64,000 nt of DNA from JAZDIU01 sp043804635 (GTDB lineage Bacteria > Chloroflexota > Dehalococcoidia > Dehalococcoidales > UBA2162), in the NCBI GenBank assembly GCA_043804635.1, contig JAZDIU010000011.1, positions 1-64,000 on the forward strand. The letters are read 5' to 3'. Positions 55,346 through 63,923 of this stretch are shown here, one piece after another (position 1 is the first letter of the stretch; the number at the start of each line of letters is the position of its first letter). The translations under genes and the position numbers were made by a program. The notes beneath the pieces are model-generated. The model had not been told where the DNA came from, searched no databases, and saw only the letters and a list, made by a program, of their open reading frames with translations.

Positions 55346-57787
55346 ATGACTTTTATAACTCAATACTTTTGTCCGGTCTGCGGAACAAACCACGGCCCTC
55401 GTAAAATAAGAGATGAAGAGCATAAATGGGGACGTTATAAAGAAAGGGTTAACTTTTGGGAAACATTAGAGGAAAGATTAAACCCGGACCGTCCTTTTGG
55501 CATGATTCAAGAGTCTACAGGGTACAAACAACTTAGCAAGGCTATTTACATAACTCCAGACCAGGACACAGAAATAGACCCGGTTACTAAGGGCTCACGG
55601 ATATTGCCTTTTATCAGGAATCGCATTTTATCCGTTTTGAAAGAATGGATTGAAAAAGGATGGATAGATAAAGGCGATATCCAGGGTATTGTTGAAAACA
55701 CTCCGCAAGGTGACGCACCCGGGCCGCCCAATCCATTAAAACTTGTACCGACTCCCAGGAAATCCAAAGAAGAAAAAAAGAAAAAAGAAGAAGAGGTTGC
55801 AAAAGAGACGCCGGGACGTAAGCGTAGTAGTGCGAGCAAAAAGAAAGAAGCGGCGGCCAAGGCAGCAGTTGAAGTTAAAAAAGCTAAGAAGTACTACGTT
55901 CAAGTAGTAGATCAAGACGATAAGGAAAAGGCCAGGGTGTCTTATGATACCCTAACAGATGCCAGAAAAGCGGCTCTGGTTATATTTAACGAAGGGAAGT
56001 CCGGAGAAGTATATGTTTGGGAAGGTAACGAAAATAGCTTTACTGAAGAAGAGAAGAATCTTAAATTCTCTTCTATTGACCTGAAAGCCGCTGGGGTAAA
56101 ACCCAAGGTTACTGTCGCAAAGGAAGCGGCCCAAAAAGCGAAAAAAGAAACAAAAGAGACTTCGGAGAAAGAAGCAAAAAAAGAACCCGAATCAAAAAAA
56201 GAAGCTAACATTCAATCGAGAATTAAACTTATGAGTGAAGGCTTATGGGTTCAAGACAAAGACGGCAAAAAATGGTGGGTTTACAATAAAAGTGGAACAT
56301 CCCAATACCAGGTATTAAGCCTTGATAATCCATGGGCCTCGCCAGACTTGCTAGAGATATACTTGATTGATAAAGAGCTTGAGAAAGACGAGCAGCCGTC
56401 AATAGAGGAAATAAGAGATGCGGTTACAAGCACTTATCAAACCAAAGGTAAGGTTAAGGGTCATACTTTCCCTAAAAGTGAAAACGAGTATACTCCCGGT
56501 AAGTACAAAGGTAAGATATTTTATTATCATTCTTATGAAGGTAGGAATTATTTCCTTCCTCCAGCAATGTGGGAAACGAAGATTGGTAAAAAGCCTGTAA
56601 ACACTGCTACGGAAGAGGAATACAATGCTTTCGTTTCGGAAAACCGTGAGCGTGAAAAACAATGGGCCGTGACCGAAGCTGTAAAAAAACAAAAAGCGAT
56701 AGAAGCTGACAAAGCCGCGCTGGAGAAGGCATTCGCATTGGTTAAAGTTGGAGATTTGGTACAAGACATGGAAGGACGGACATGGGAGGTTATCGGAAAG
56801 ACAAAAGATACCCTTAATGTCAAGAACGAAAAGGGTTTAATTACCGTAAGGGACATAACCGAAATCATTCCAGTCGTTATCGAAAAGCCGGCTACCGTAA
56901 CGCCGGCGCCCAAGCCTCCTGATATGATAATGATTGGTGGCAAAGCGGTAAGGCCGAGCCAGGCTCAGCTCCAGGAGTTCAAGGTCAACAAATGGATAAA
57001 CATTACCGGAGGTACAGTTACAGACCAAATATCAGCCGATAAATTTATAGGCATGGTAAAAAGCGCTCCCGAGCGCTTTCGTATAAGAATGATGATTAAC
57101 AATGAAGAAGATTTTTTCAGGGTTGAACCAGAGAAGCCGAAAGTTCAAACAATCACACACACCGAGGGGCCACCGTTGAAAAAAGCGATACGCCTTACAG
57201 ATGATACCGGACATGATATTTTTGTTGAGGAAACCGATGCTATTTTGCAAAGCCAATTTGGTCATATTGGTGAATGGGGAGATTTCATTACCATCAAGGA
57301 TCAAAACGATGCCAACTTTGCCTTGGAAGCGTTAAGATTCGGTTGGGACAAGCCAATGATGAAAAAAATGGAGCCGTGGCACTTCCGCATCCAAGCCCGT
57401 AATAGTTATCCTGGGAACAAAATGGTAATTATCAGCTCCCCGGTTGAACCGGAAAAGCCGAAAAGTGAAACAAAAACACCGCCGGCCGAAACCATCGACG
57501 CTATTCGCTCAAGGCTTTCCGCATTGATGATTGAAGATAATCCCAAAACTGGCAAAAGCGTAATGCCGGCAAGTATTAAGAATCTCAGGAAAGCGATGGC
57601 CGGATTTGACGAAGACAAGTTTGAAAACTGGCAAGACTTAGAAGAGGCGATTGACGAATTTGAAGGGATAGAACGTAGCGATTACGATAGCATGGAAGAA
57701 TATGGCGAGGCACGGAGAGATGCTTTTAACGAAATTAAAGATTTCATCGAAGGCGAACTAGAGCTGGTTGAAGAAGAAGAAGAGTAA
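55346..57787 (+). CDS. Large charged multidomain protein, 813 aa
   Basis: ATG 55346 follows AGGGGTGATTT. It opens with a CPVC knuckle (YFCPVCGTNHGP), then helices. Residues 140-300 are very Lys/Glu/Ala-rich (KSKEEKKKKEEEVAKE). Later there are repeated small beta units with similar openings (LWVQDKDGKKWWVYNKSG; DLVQDMEGRTWEVIGKT), and an acidic end. It may be a scaffold, tape-like or host-interaction protein. Family not recognised. A dyad copy begins three bases after its stop. Confidence 0.75.
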   Translation: MTFITQYFCPVCGTNHGPRKIRDEEHKWGRYKERVNFWETLEERLNPDRPFGMIQESTGYKQLSKAIYITPDQDTEIDPVTKGSRILPFIRNRILSVLKEWIEKGWIDKGDIQGIVENTPQGDAPGPPNPLKLVPTPRKSKEEKKKKEEEVAKETPGRKRSSASKKKEAAAKAAVEVKKAKKYYVQVVDQDDKEKARVSYDTLTDARKAALVIFNEGKSGEVYVWEGNENSFTEEEKNLKFSSIDLKAAGVKPKVTVAKEAAQKAKKETKETSEKEAKKEPESKKEANIQSRIKLMSEGLWVQDKDGKKWWVYNKSGTSQYQVLSLDNPWASPDLLEIYLIDKELEKDEQPSIEEIRDAVTSTYQTKGKVKGHTFPKSENEYTPGKYKGKIFYYHSYEGRNYFLPPAMWETKIGKKPVNTATEEEYNAFVSENREREKQWAVTEAVKKQKAIEADKAALEKAFALVKVGDLVQDMEGRTWEVIGKTKDTLNVKNEKGLITVRDITEIIPVVIEKPATVTPAPKPPDMIMIGGKAVRPSQAQLQEFKVNKWINITGGTVTDQISADKFIGMVKSAPERFRIRMMINNEEDFFRVEPEKPKVQTITHTEGPPLKKAIRLTDDTGHDIFVEETDAILQSQFGHIGEWGDFITIKDQNDANFALEALRFGWDKPMMKKMEPWHFRIQARNSYPGNKMVIISSPVEPEKPKSETKTPPAETIDAIRSRLSALMIEDNPKTGKSVMPASIKNLRKAMAGFDEDKFENWQDLEEAIDEFEGIERSDYDSMEEYGEARRDAFNEIKDFIEGELELVEEEEE

Positions 57788-57789
57788 AA

Positions 57790-57805
57790 TATTTCTTGAG
57801 AAATA
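57790..57805. repeat. 16-bp dispersed dyad (TG centre)
   Basis: TATTTCTTGAGAAATA, exact, three bases after the stop of the 813-residue gene and just before GGAGATAGATT of the next. Confidence 0.9.
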
Positions 57806-57818
57806 TTGGAGATAGATT

Positions 57819-58034
57819 ATGTACGGTAAGCCTTGTCCGTATAAAAGAATTTGTACCAGCATAAATTGTTGTAAGTACAAAAATGGCAATGAGTGTTTGG
57901 CGCCGTCGACTATTCTCGCGTTCAAGGCTGAAAGGTTACTGTGTGAGGAAAGAAGCGGCTGCCAGAATTGCGGTATTTATCTGACGAAATTTTATCCTGA
58001 AAGATTAGAAGTAAATTACAAAGGAGTGTTATGA
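57819..58034 (+). CDS. Cys-rich small protein, 71 aa
   Basis: ATG 57819 follows TTGGAGATAGATT. Seven to eight Cys in pairs (GKPCPYKRICTSINCCKYK, ERLLCEERSGCQNCG) suggest two zinc sites or a Fe-S cluster. The stop overlaps the next ATG (ATGA). Family unknown. Confidence 0.7.
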   Translation: MYGKPCPYKRICTSINCCKYKNGNECLAPSTILAFKAERLLCEERSGCQNCGIYLTKFYPERLEVNYKGVL

Positions 58035-58162
58035 GCAAAAACAAACTGCGTAATAAGCATCGTCAGTTCCGTCCGGAGCCTTGTCCATCACCGAGTTCGG
58101 TGCCGACCAGTAAAGATAAAATGATTGGTAATTATCCCTTAGCTACATGTAATCAAGGATGA
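58031..58162 (+). CDS. Small basic protein, 43 aa
   Basis: ATG 58031 overlaps the previous stop and has AAAGGAGTGTT upstream. Basic at the start (SKNKLRNKHRQFRPEPCPSP), then Ser/Pro-rich. No family recognised. Confidence 0.55.
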   Translation: MSKNKLRNKHRQFRPEPCPSPSSVPTSKDKMIGNYPLATCNQG

Positions 58163-58215
58163 ACTCACCAGTTATACTATTTACAAATACACTCTGTCAA
58201 ACTGGGGGGTAGTAT

Positions 58216-60645
58216 ATGCTGCGACCGCCACTTGAAGCACACACCCGCAACCAAATTAACCTTCGCCTTAAAAATCTGGGCTGGAATCTTGACGAAAAAG
58301 ACCCTAAATGCAACGTAACGCAAGAACAAGCCAAGACCGATGAATTAAATGTCTTATTTCACGGCAATAAACCAGACTACGTTCTTTATGAAAAGCAGGG
58401 TATTTACCCGATTGGTATTATCGAGGCAAAGCGTCCGGGTGAAGACTTAAACAAAGCCATGTTACAAGCCATTGACTTGTACGGTAAGCCACTCGGTGTT
58501 CCGTTGGTTTTTGCTTTCAATGACACTTTTGTAACAGCCAAGCATATCAAGGAAAATAAGCCCTTAAAGATAGACGGGGCGGAATTACAGGATTTTGTTG
58601 ACCAGCTAACGGCACTCCGATTTTTGAATGACGGAGCAGAAATTTACTCACTCCCAAAAGGCGTTAATTTTACAAGAGAAGGCCTGTTAAACATCTTCAA
58701 GGTAACAAACAATATACTAAGAGAAGAAGGCTTACGTTTTGGTTATGAACGCTTCTCAATGTTTGCCGAAATATTGTTTCTGAAACTTATTGACGAGTCG
58801 GAAAGACTTAATGAGCAACGTGGTATCAAACGGACAATCGAAGAAAAATATACTTGGAGCGGTTTTACTCAAAAGTATTTAAGCAAGCCCGATGAATTAC
58901 TTGATTTTGTCCGGGATACCGTATGGGTAAAAATGCGGGAACAGTACGGCGACATTTTCAATAACACACTTCTTATTAAAAATGGGGTGACACTTAAACA
59001 AGTAATTTCTCAGATTGACCCGATTAACTTGCAAGCGACAGACACCGATGTGAAAGGTGATGCTTTCGAGTATTTCCTTAAAAGCGTTACCAATGGTAAT
59101 AAAGATTTGGGCGAATATTTCACTCCGCGTCATATAGTCCGCACAATGGTCAACATGGTTAAACCTGTTATCGGGGAGACAGTCTACGATCCGTTTTGCG
59201 GTACAGGTGGATTTTTACTTGAAGCGTTCAGGTATCTCGAACTAAGGGCGGACGCGACAAACTCTAAAATCTTAAAGTTTCTTAAAGAGGATACTGTCTA
59301 TGGGAGAGAGATAACTTCAACAGCCCGTATAACCAAAATGAACATGATTCTCTTTGGTGATGGACATTCTAACATCCAACAAATAGACAGTTTGGCTAAT
59401 CCCATTAAGGAACAATATAACATAGTGCTATCTAATATACCTTACTCTCAGGAAACTAAATACGGGGGTTATTACGACATACCGTCTAAAAATGCCGATT
59501 CAGTTTGCGTCCAGCATATCTGGAAATCATTAAAACCAGGCGGACGGGCGGCGGTTATCGTTCCTGAGACATTTCTTTACGAAGATGGTGTTATTGGGAA
59601 AACAAGAGAACTTATCGCTAAAGGGTCAGAGCAATTAACTGTCGTTTCCTTACCTCGCGGGGTGTTCATGCCTTATACCCCTACTAAAACAAACATCATT
59701 TATTTCAAAAAAGGCGAGGCATTTAAAAAAGTCTATTTCTTTGTTGTATTTAATGACGGCTTCGAGTTAAATACCCGTAGGAAACCTATAAAAGGCGATA
59801 GCGACATTAAAAAGTTGCTCAGCGAATACGACGAGAAAAGTACGATTAAAGGGCAAGCAAATATTGTAGAAAGAGATACGATTGAAGCCACAAATAACTG
59901 GAATCTCAGACCGTTCTATTACATGGAGGATATTCCTGATATAAAAGGGGAACTCCAGCAATTAGGAACCGACATTATTGAAGAAGTTGACGACATTGTT
60001 AATCCCACAAAAGACCCCGATAAACTTTGGGGCGTTCTCGAAGTGTCACAGAACGGCGTTTTCCTTAGCGATAACATTTTAGGTTCCGAATTTACACAAA
60101 ATTACAAGAGGGTCAGAGCGGGAGATTTAGCATATAACCCTTACCGGGTGAATATTGGTAGTATCGGCGTAATCCCGTCATATCTTGATGGGCTTTTGGT
60201 TAGTCCAGCTTACGTGGTCTTCCGTCCGAAAACGACAGATTATCCAGCTACTTATATTCTGTCCGTTCTGAAAAGCAAGCGGTATTTAAGGGTTATTCTG
60301 AATTACTCACTCGGTTCCGCGAGAGCAAGTTTGCCTTTTTCTGAATTAACCCGTATTAAAGCACCAAAACTATCCAAAGATGATATCAACGGTCTTACGC
60401 TTTTACAGGACGATCTGGATAAACATACAACCGAAGTAAATAAAGCGAGACAGGGCATAAATCAGTTTGTGGAAAAGTGCATGAGCGGGAAAAATCCAAT
60501 TGAAATGGCTACGGCTTCACACTTAGTTGAGGAACAAAAAGAACGCAAAACGGAAGACTACGGAATCACTCAAGGAGAGTTCCATAGCCTCTTAAACAAA
60601 GCGTCGAAGCCTGTTAAGCCTGAATCCGATTCAAAAAAGTCGTAA
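58216..60645 (+). CDS. Single-chain restriction-modification enzyme (R-M-S), 809 aa
   Basis: ATG 58216 follows TGGGGGGTAGTAT. Residues 1-150 resemble the HsdR N-terminal nuclease: D54 in KPDYVLYEK and IIEAK with E70 and K72 form a PD-(D/E)xK site. Residues 280-560 are an N6-adenine methyltransferase of HsdM type: DLGEYFTPRHIV, then YDPFCGTGGFLLEAF (motif I), and SNIPYSQ as the motif IV variant. Residues 590-760 look like a specificity (HsdS-like) domain (YKRVRAGDLAYNPYRVNIGSIG, LGSARASLPFSELTRI). There is no helicase/translocase, as in type IIG or BcgI-like enzymes. The C-terminus overlaps the convergent transposase by 32 bases. Confidence 0.85.
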   Translation: MLRPPLEAHTRNQINLRLKNLGWNLDEKDPKCNVTQEQAKTDELNVLFHGNKPDYVLYEKQGIYPIGIIEAKRPGEDLNKAMLQAIDLYGKPLGVPLVFAFNDTFVTAKHIKENKPLKIDGAELQDFVDQLTALRFLNDGAEIYSLPKGVNFTREGLLNIFKVTNNILREEGLRFGYERFSMFAEILFLKLIDESERLNEQRGIKRTIEEKYTWSGFTQKYLSKPDELLDFVRDTVWVKMREQYGDIFNNTLLIKNGVTLKQVISQIDPINLQATDTDVKGDAFEYFLKSVTNGNKDLGEYFTPRHIVRTMVNMVKPVIGETVYDPFCGTGGFLLEAFRYLELRADATNSKILKFLKEDTVYGREITSTARITKMNMILFGDGHSNIQQIDSLANPIKEQYNIVLSNIPYSQETKYGGYYDIPSKNADSVCVQHIWKSLKPGGRAAVIVPETFLYEDGVIGKTRELIAKGSEQLTVVSLPRGVFMPYTPTKTNIIYFKKGEAFKKVYFFVVFNDGFELNTRRKPIKGDSDIKKLLSEYDEKSTIKGQANIVERDTIEATNNWNLRPFYYMEDIPDIKGELQQLGTDIIEEVDDIVNPTKDPDKLWGVLEVSQNGVFLSDNILGSEFTQNYKRVRAGDLAYNPYRVNIGSIGVIPSYLDGLLVSPAYVVFRPKTTDYPATYILSVLKSKRYLRVILNYSLGSARASLPFSELTRIKAPKLSKDDINGLTLLQDDLDKHTTEVNKARQGINQFVEKCMSGKNPIEMATASHLVEEQKERKTEDYGITQGEFHSLLNKASKPVKPESDSKKS

Positions 60646-61468
60646 ACATCGGTGTTTCATCTTTGCGGTGATTATACCGAAATGAATACTCATTGACGTA
60701 TGATTGGAGATAATCAGGACCGACAGAATGATAGACTCCAGAAATACCACGTTTCACCAATGACCAGAATCCCTCAATGGTATTGGTGTGAATATCGCCA
60801 ATAGCGTAAACCTTTGCACAATGTGGAATTACCTGATGGTCGTAGCCCATTTTATTAAGTTTGTTATAGCTAGGCATTTCATCAGTAAAGATTGTTGAAT
60901 CGGGGGTGGTCTTGTTTTGAATTAGGGGTAAGAGAGTGTTAGATTGAACATCAGGAACTACTGTAGCGGAAACATCACCTTGTCTTTCGACCATTCCAGC
61001 TACGATGGTCTTACCCTCAGCCCCACGACCGCGAGTACCGTGTCTTTTTCCGCCGATGTAAGTTTCATCGGCTTCAATCTTACCCGTAAGAGTACCAGTA
61101 TCTTCATTGAGAAGTGTTCTAATCTGTTTGAACATTCTCCATGCTGTTTTGTAAGTCACGCCCGTTTCTCTTTGAAGCTGTTTAGCAGAGATACCACAAC
61201 GCGTAGATGCCATGAGATAAATAGCGTGAAACCACGTTCTGAGGGAAGTGCTGGATTTGTTAAAGATAGTTCCAGCAAGCGGGTAAATTTGATGTCCGCA
61301 ATAATCACATTCGTAACAAGACCGGTTCGTAACTCGATGATGTTTCGTAACCTTTTCACACTCAAGACAAAAAACCCCACTAGGATAACGGTGGTTCAGT
61401 ATCCATTCAAGGCAAACATTGTCATTGGGGAACTCTTTGCCGAAATCATTTACCGTGTACTTTTCCAT
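60614..61468 (-). mobile_element. IS1595-family transposase, 284 aa
   Basis: Reverse-strand start ATG 61466-61468 follows AAAGAGGGATAAAAAG. A longer start at 61489 would lie upstream of the predicted transcript start. Zinc-ribbon N-terminus (CLECEKVTKHH..CYECDYCGHQIYP), then an HTH (AKQLQRETGVTYKTAWRMFKQI) and the DDE-type core of ISXO2-like enzymes: IEADETYIGGKRHG, IFTDEMPSYNKL, IHTNTIEGFWSLVKRGI and a C-terminal YVNEYSFRYNHR. The length is normal and the gene intact. I could not find matching terminal inverted repeats or target duplication, and its end overlaps the restriction gene, so it may be a long-resident or domesticated copy. Confidence 0.87.
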
Positions 61469-61491
61469 CTTTTTATCCCTCTTTACCATGT

Positions 61492-61520
61492 ATTATAACT
61501 CAACTCGTACATGTTGTCAA
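61492..61520 (-). promoter_or_regulatory. Consensus sigma-70 promoter of the transposase gene
   Basis: Reverse strand: TTGACA (complement of 61515-61520), exactly 17 bases, TATAAT (complement of 61492-61497). Both hexamers are perfect consensus, which is unusual for a transposase and implies strong transcription. Confidence 0.85.
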
Positions 61521-61534
61521 GGGATAATTACCAA

Positions 61535-61906
61535 ATGATTATTATAATGGTAGGCGTCGCGGGACATGCTTTTCGCGTTGACCCACCTGTAGAAATTAAA
61601 CCTATTCTTTCTATGGACAAAACAGATAAGGATTTTCACCAGGATGTAGCTTTTCAGAAAAACGGTAGTGATGGAATCTTTCATACCAGCGACATGGATA
61701 AGACTTACACCTTGAACGGCCAGCCATTCCGCAACAAGCCGGCGGCCAAGATTCAATGGTGGTTCTGTAAAGCTTGCGGGACTTACTTCCCGGAATACGA
61801 AAAAGAGAGCCACGCAAAAAACTGTCAGCCGGGAAAATACCGCACTTCTTCGCGACCTGGTGTAGAAGAGCTAAGGATTTTCCTCGGGCCCAGGCCACCG
61901 GAGTAG
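61535..61906 (+). CDS. Small protein with C-terminal C2HC site, 123 aa
   Basis: The start is uncertain (ATG 61511, 61535 or 61547). I use 61535 because AAGGGATAATTACCAA precedes it. It overlaps the transposase promoter. The C-terminal part has WWFCKACGTYFPEYEKESHAKNCQ, a complete C-x2-C-x11-H-x4-C-type zinc site. Orphan gene next to the transposase. Function unknown. Confidence 0.55.
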   Translation: MIIIMVGVAGHAFRVDPPVEIKPILSMDKTDKDFHQDVAFQKNGSDGIFHTSDMDKTYTLNGQPFRNKPAAKIQWWFCKACGTYFPEYEKESHAKNCQPGKYRTSSRPGVEELRIFLGPRPPE

Positions 61907-62921
61907 TTTCCACCCTTGCAACTGCCTGGCAACGCCTAGCAACCAGCTTCGATTTTAGCAAATAAGGTAGAAACAGCCAAAAATCAGGTCTTGTCTGGCC
62001 AATAAAAAGGTTGTAAGCTTACAAAATAAGGTAGTTTACGCCAAAGATATTTTTAAGGTAGGGAATTCGAGAGCAAAAAGGAGATAAGAAGTGGTTTAAG
62101 TGAGGGCAGCTACAACAGCCCTCGAACAGAGAGCTCGCGCCGGAGCTGACCGGCATTACTCGTTTCAAGCCCGTTTGGATTAGTCCAGACGGGCTTTCCT
62201 GTGTCCATCCTTGCCGCCTAGCAGCCCGTTCTGACGTGTCTGGCATGTTCGTGGTAGTTCTGACTATACGCTTCTCCGCGCTCTTTCTTAGCCTTGTTTC
62301 GGCATGGCTACCTTTGACCCTGTGCCTGTCCCGTCCTTAGTCCGTCCTTAATCCGTCCTCACTTCAGGCTCATGCAGTCCTGAGCCTGCCCCAGAGCGTC
62401 TGTAGCCTGAGCCTTGCTCACATACAAGCTGTAGCTTTGAGCCTAACGAAACAAACGTAATCCATGCCTGTACCCACTACTGCTAGTGTTAGCCAGCACT
62501 CGCTTATGTCCGTAGCTTCAAAAGCCTAGCCCGCCGAAATGAAGCTATTTCGTAATTACGAATTACATTCTTGAATGAATGACTAGTATCCAGCTACAAT
62601 GTATGGTATATTTTTAGCAAGTCGAAATTCCAAAAAAAAATAGCTTCGTTTTGTATCTGGAGAATACAAAATTTTACAACCAAAATTGATACTGAACGTC
62701 GAAAATTAGATTTTACGAATTGAACGTAAATCGAAATTTGCGATACTTCTAATCAATAATGGCGGTGGACATTAAAAACAGAATAAAAAGCCTACACTGG
62801 ATAGATTTACGATCCTAAAAATTGTAAAGCCTAGAAAGTGAATTTTGGAATTGTAATTGCTGACCATGCACTTTCCTATTATTCCCGTAGTAAAAAATAA
62901 AATAATTGGAGAGTGAGCAAA
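61907..62921. other. Non-coding region of about 1 kb with short repeats; candidate origin or regulatory region
   Basis: No convincing gene. Contents left to right: CCTGGCAAC/CTAGCAAC words (61928-61945) resembling the operators at 31.45 kb; three AAGGTAG boxes (about 61963, 62028, 62054); a hairpin GCCCGT...ACGGGC with TTTCC (62168-62200, terminator-like); a 28-bp inverted copy of the element at 28456 (62205-62232); three GTCCT repeats with 11-bp period (62333-62360); a cluster of AGCCTG/AGGCTC words (62370-62450); and an AT-rich section (62560-62760) with TTTTGTAT/ATACAAAA dyads (near 62653-62675). Taken together it looks like a replication origin, partition site or RNA-rich region. Confidence 0.5.
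62205..62232 (-). repeat. Inverted dispersed repeat, copy B
   Basis: Read on the reverse strand this matches the element at 28456-28483, with three mismatches. It sits just after a terminator-like hairpin in the 1-kb non-coding region. Confidence 0.8.
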
Positions 62922-63557
62922 ATGGAAAGCAATAACAGTTATATCAGTCTGATGACTAAACCTATCCCGCAGGTCAATACGGGAAAGAGGGTCAAGTCAT
63001 TCATGGTCACCGATGTGGTGATGTGGGCGTCTGCTGCCGTTCTCAAGGGCGACGTCGTAATCCCGCCTGAGGATTTGGTACACTACGACCGTGTGTCCGT
63101 AGCCAAAGACGGAACGGCGAAATTCTCCGCTACTGGCAAGCTTATGACTAAGACGGTCAAGAGCGTTGTCGGTTTTGGCAATATGGTACATGCCAATTTC
63201 ACCGCCATGATGAATGCGGAAGCTGCCGCCGTTATCACGGCCCGCAAAGACATGTACACCGCTTTGGTCGCTGCTGGCCAGAAAGCCGCTGTGCCCATCA
63301 TCAATCATGAAGCGATAATCGTCGCTGACGCTATCGCTGCCCGGGCAAAGGCGGAAGCGGAAGCTGCGGCAGAAGCTTCCCGCATTCAGAAGCTTCAGGA
63401 AGCTGCCGACCTCAAGGCGGCTCTGGATAAGGAAGCCGCCGACAAGAAAGCGGCTGACGACGCTGCCTTTGCCAAGCTTCAGGCGGACGAAGTCGCCGTT
63501 GAAGTCAAAAAGTCAGGCGGAAAGAAAACCGCCAAAGAACTGGTCGCTGTAGCTTAG
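62922..63557 (+). CDS. Ala/Lys-rich structural-like protein, 211 aa
   Basis: ATG 62922 follows TTGGAGAGTGAGCAAA. The N-terminus (MESNNSYISLMTKPIP) resembles the start of the gene at 63924. The middle is beta-rich (FMVTDVVMWASAAVLKGDVVI), followed by a long helical coiled-coil stretch (AIAARAKAEAEAAAEASRIQKLQEAADLKAALDKEAADKKAADDA). GC-rich, even codon use suggests high expression. Possibly a virion or host-interaction protein. Family unknown. Confidence 0.7.
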   Translation: MESNNSYISLMTKPIPQVNTGKRVKSFMVTDVVMWASAAVLKGDVVIPPEDLVHYDRVSVAKDGTAKFSATGKLMTKTVKSVVGFGNMVHANFTAMMNAEAAAVITARKDMYTALVAAGQKAAVPIINHEAIIVADAIAARAKAEAEAAAEASRIQKLQEAADLKAALDKEAADKKAADDAAFAKLQADEVAVEVKKSGGKKTAKELVAVA

Positions 63558-63923
63558 TATCCAAGCGGTTAAGACCGCACTTCTAATCATGCGAGTGCAT
63601 GGTTGGCAATTAGAATTCCAAAATTAACATCGGCGTGAACACTCATGTCAGTGAGAGGTGTATCACGAAATACTTGACGCCCTGACAGGCAATCCTGAAG
63701 TAGTGAAGCGGGTTCGAGACCCACCATGCCGCAATTAGTCCTTTTCTTTAACGGGTAGCCTTTATGGTATACCCGCTAAAGCCATATCTATACAGCGTTA
63801 AAAATCTACCGTTCAAAAGTAACGGCATACAGTATTACTGTAAAATTAGTGAGCTGGCTGTCAAAGCCAGTTCGCTAATAGCTGTGTCCAGAACGGATAC
63901 AGCAAGAAGGAGGGAAACATGGT
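63558..63923. other. Non-coding segment with tRNA-like and hairpin structures
   Basis: No gene seen. It contains CTTCTAA, a loop like that of tRNA-Arg(TCT), near 63588; an interrupting segment with TTCTAAT/ATTAGAA complements; and GCGGGTTCGAGACCCAC, a T-arm-like sequence near 63706-63722, followed by ATGCCGC. No acceptor 5' strand matching it was found, so this is not a complete tRNA by eye. A bidirectional hairpin GCGGGT...ACCCGC (63750-63776) and a long stem TTAGTG-CTGGC/GCCAG-CGCTAA (63847-63880) follow. Confidence 0.35.

Noticed and set aside
54417..57805. An attachment site directly flanking the recombinase gene
   Set aside because: I saw no tRNA or paired direct repeat next to it. The dyad after 57787 is noted as a candidate substrate only.
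60600..61530. Terminal inverted repeats of the IS1595-type element
   Set aside because: I compared the sequences flanking the transposase by eye and found no matching ends or target duplication.
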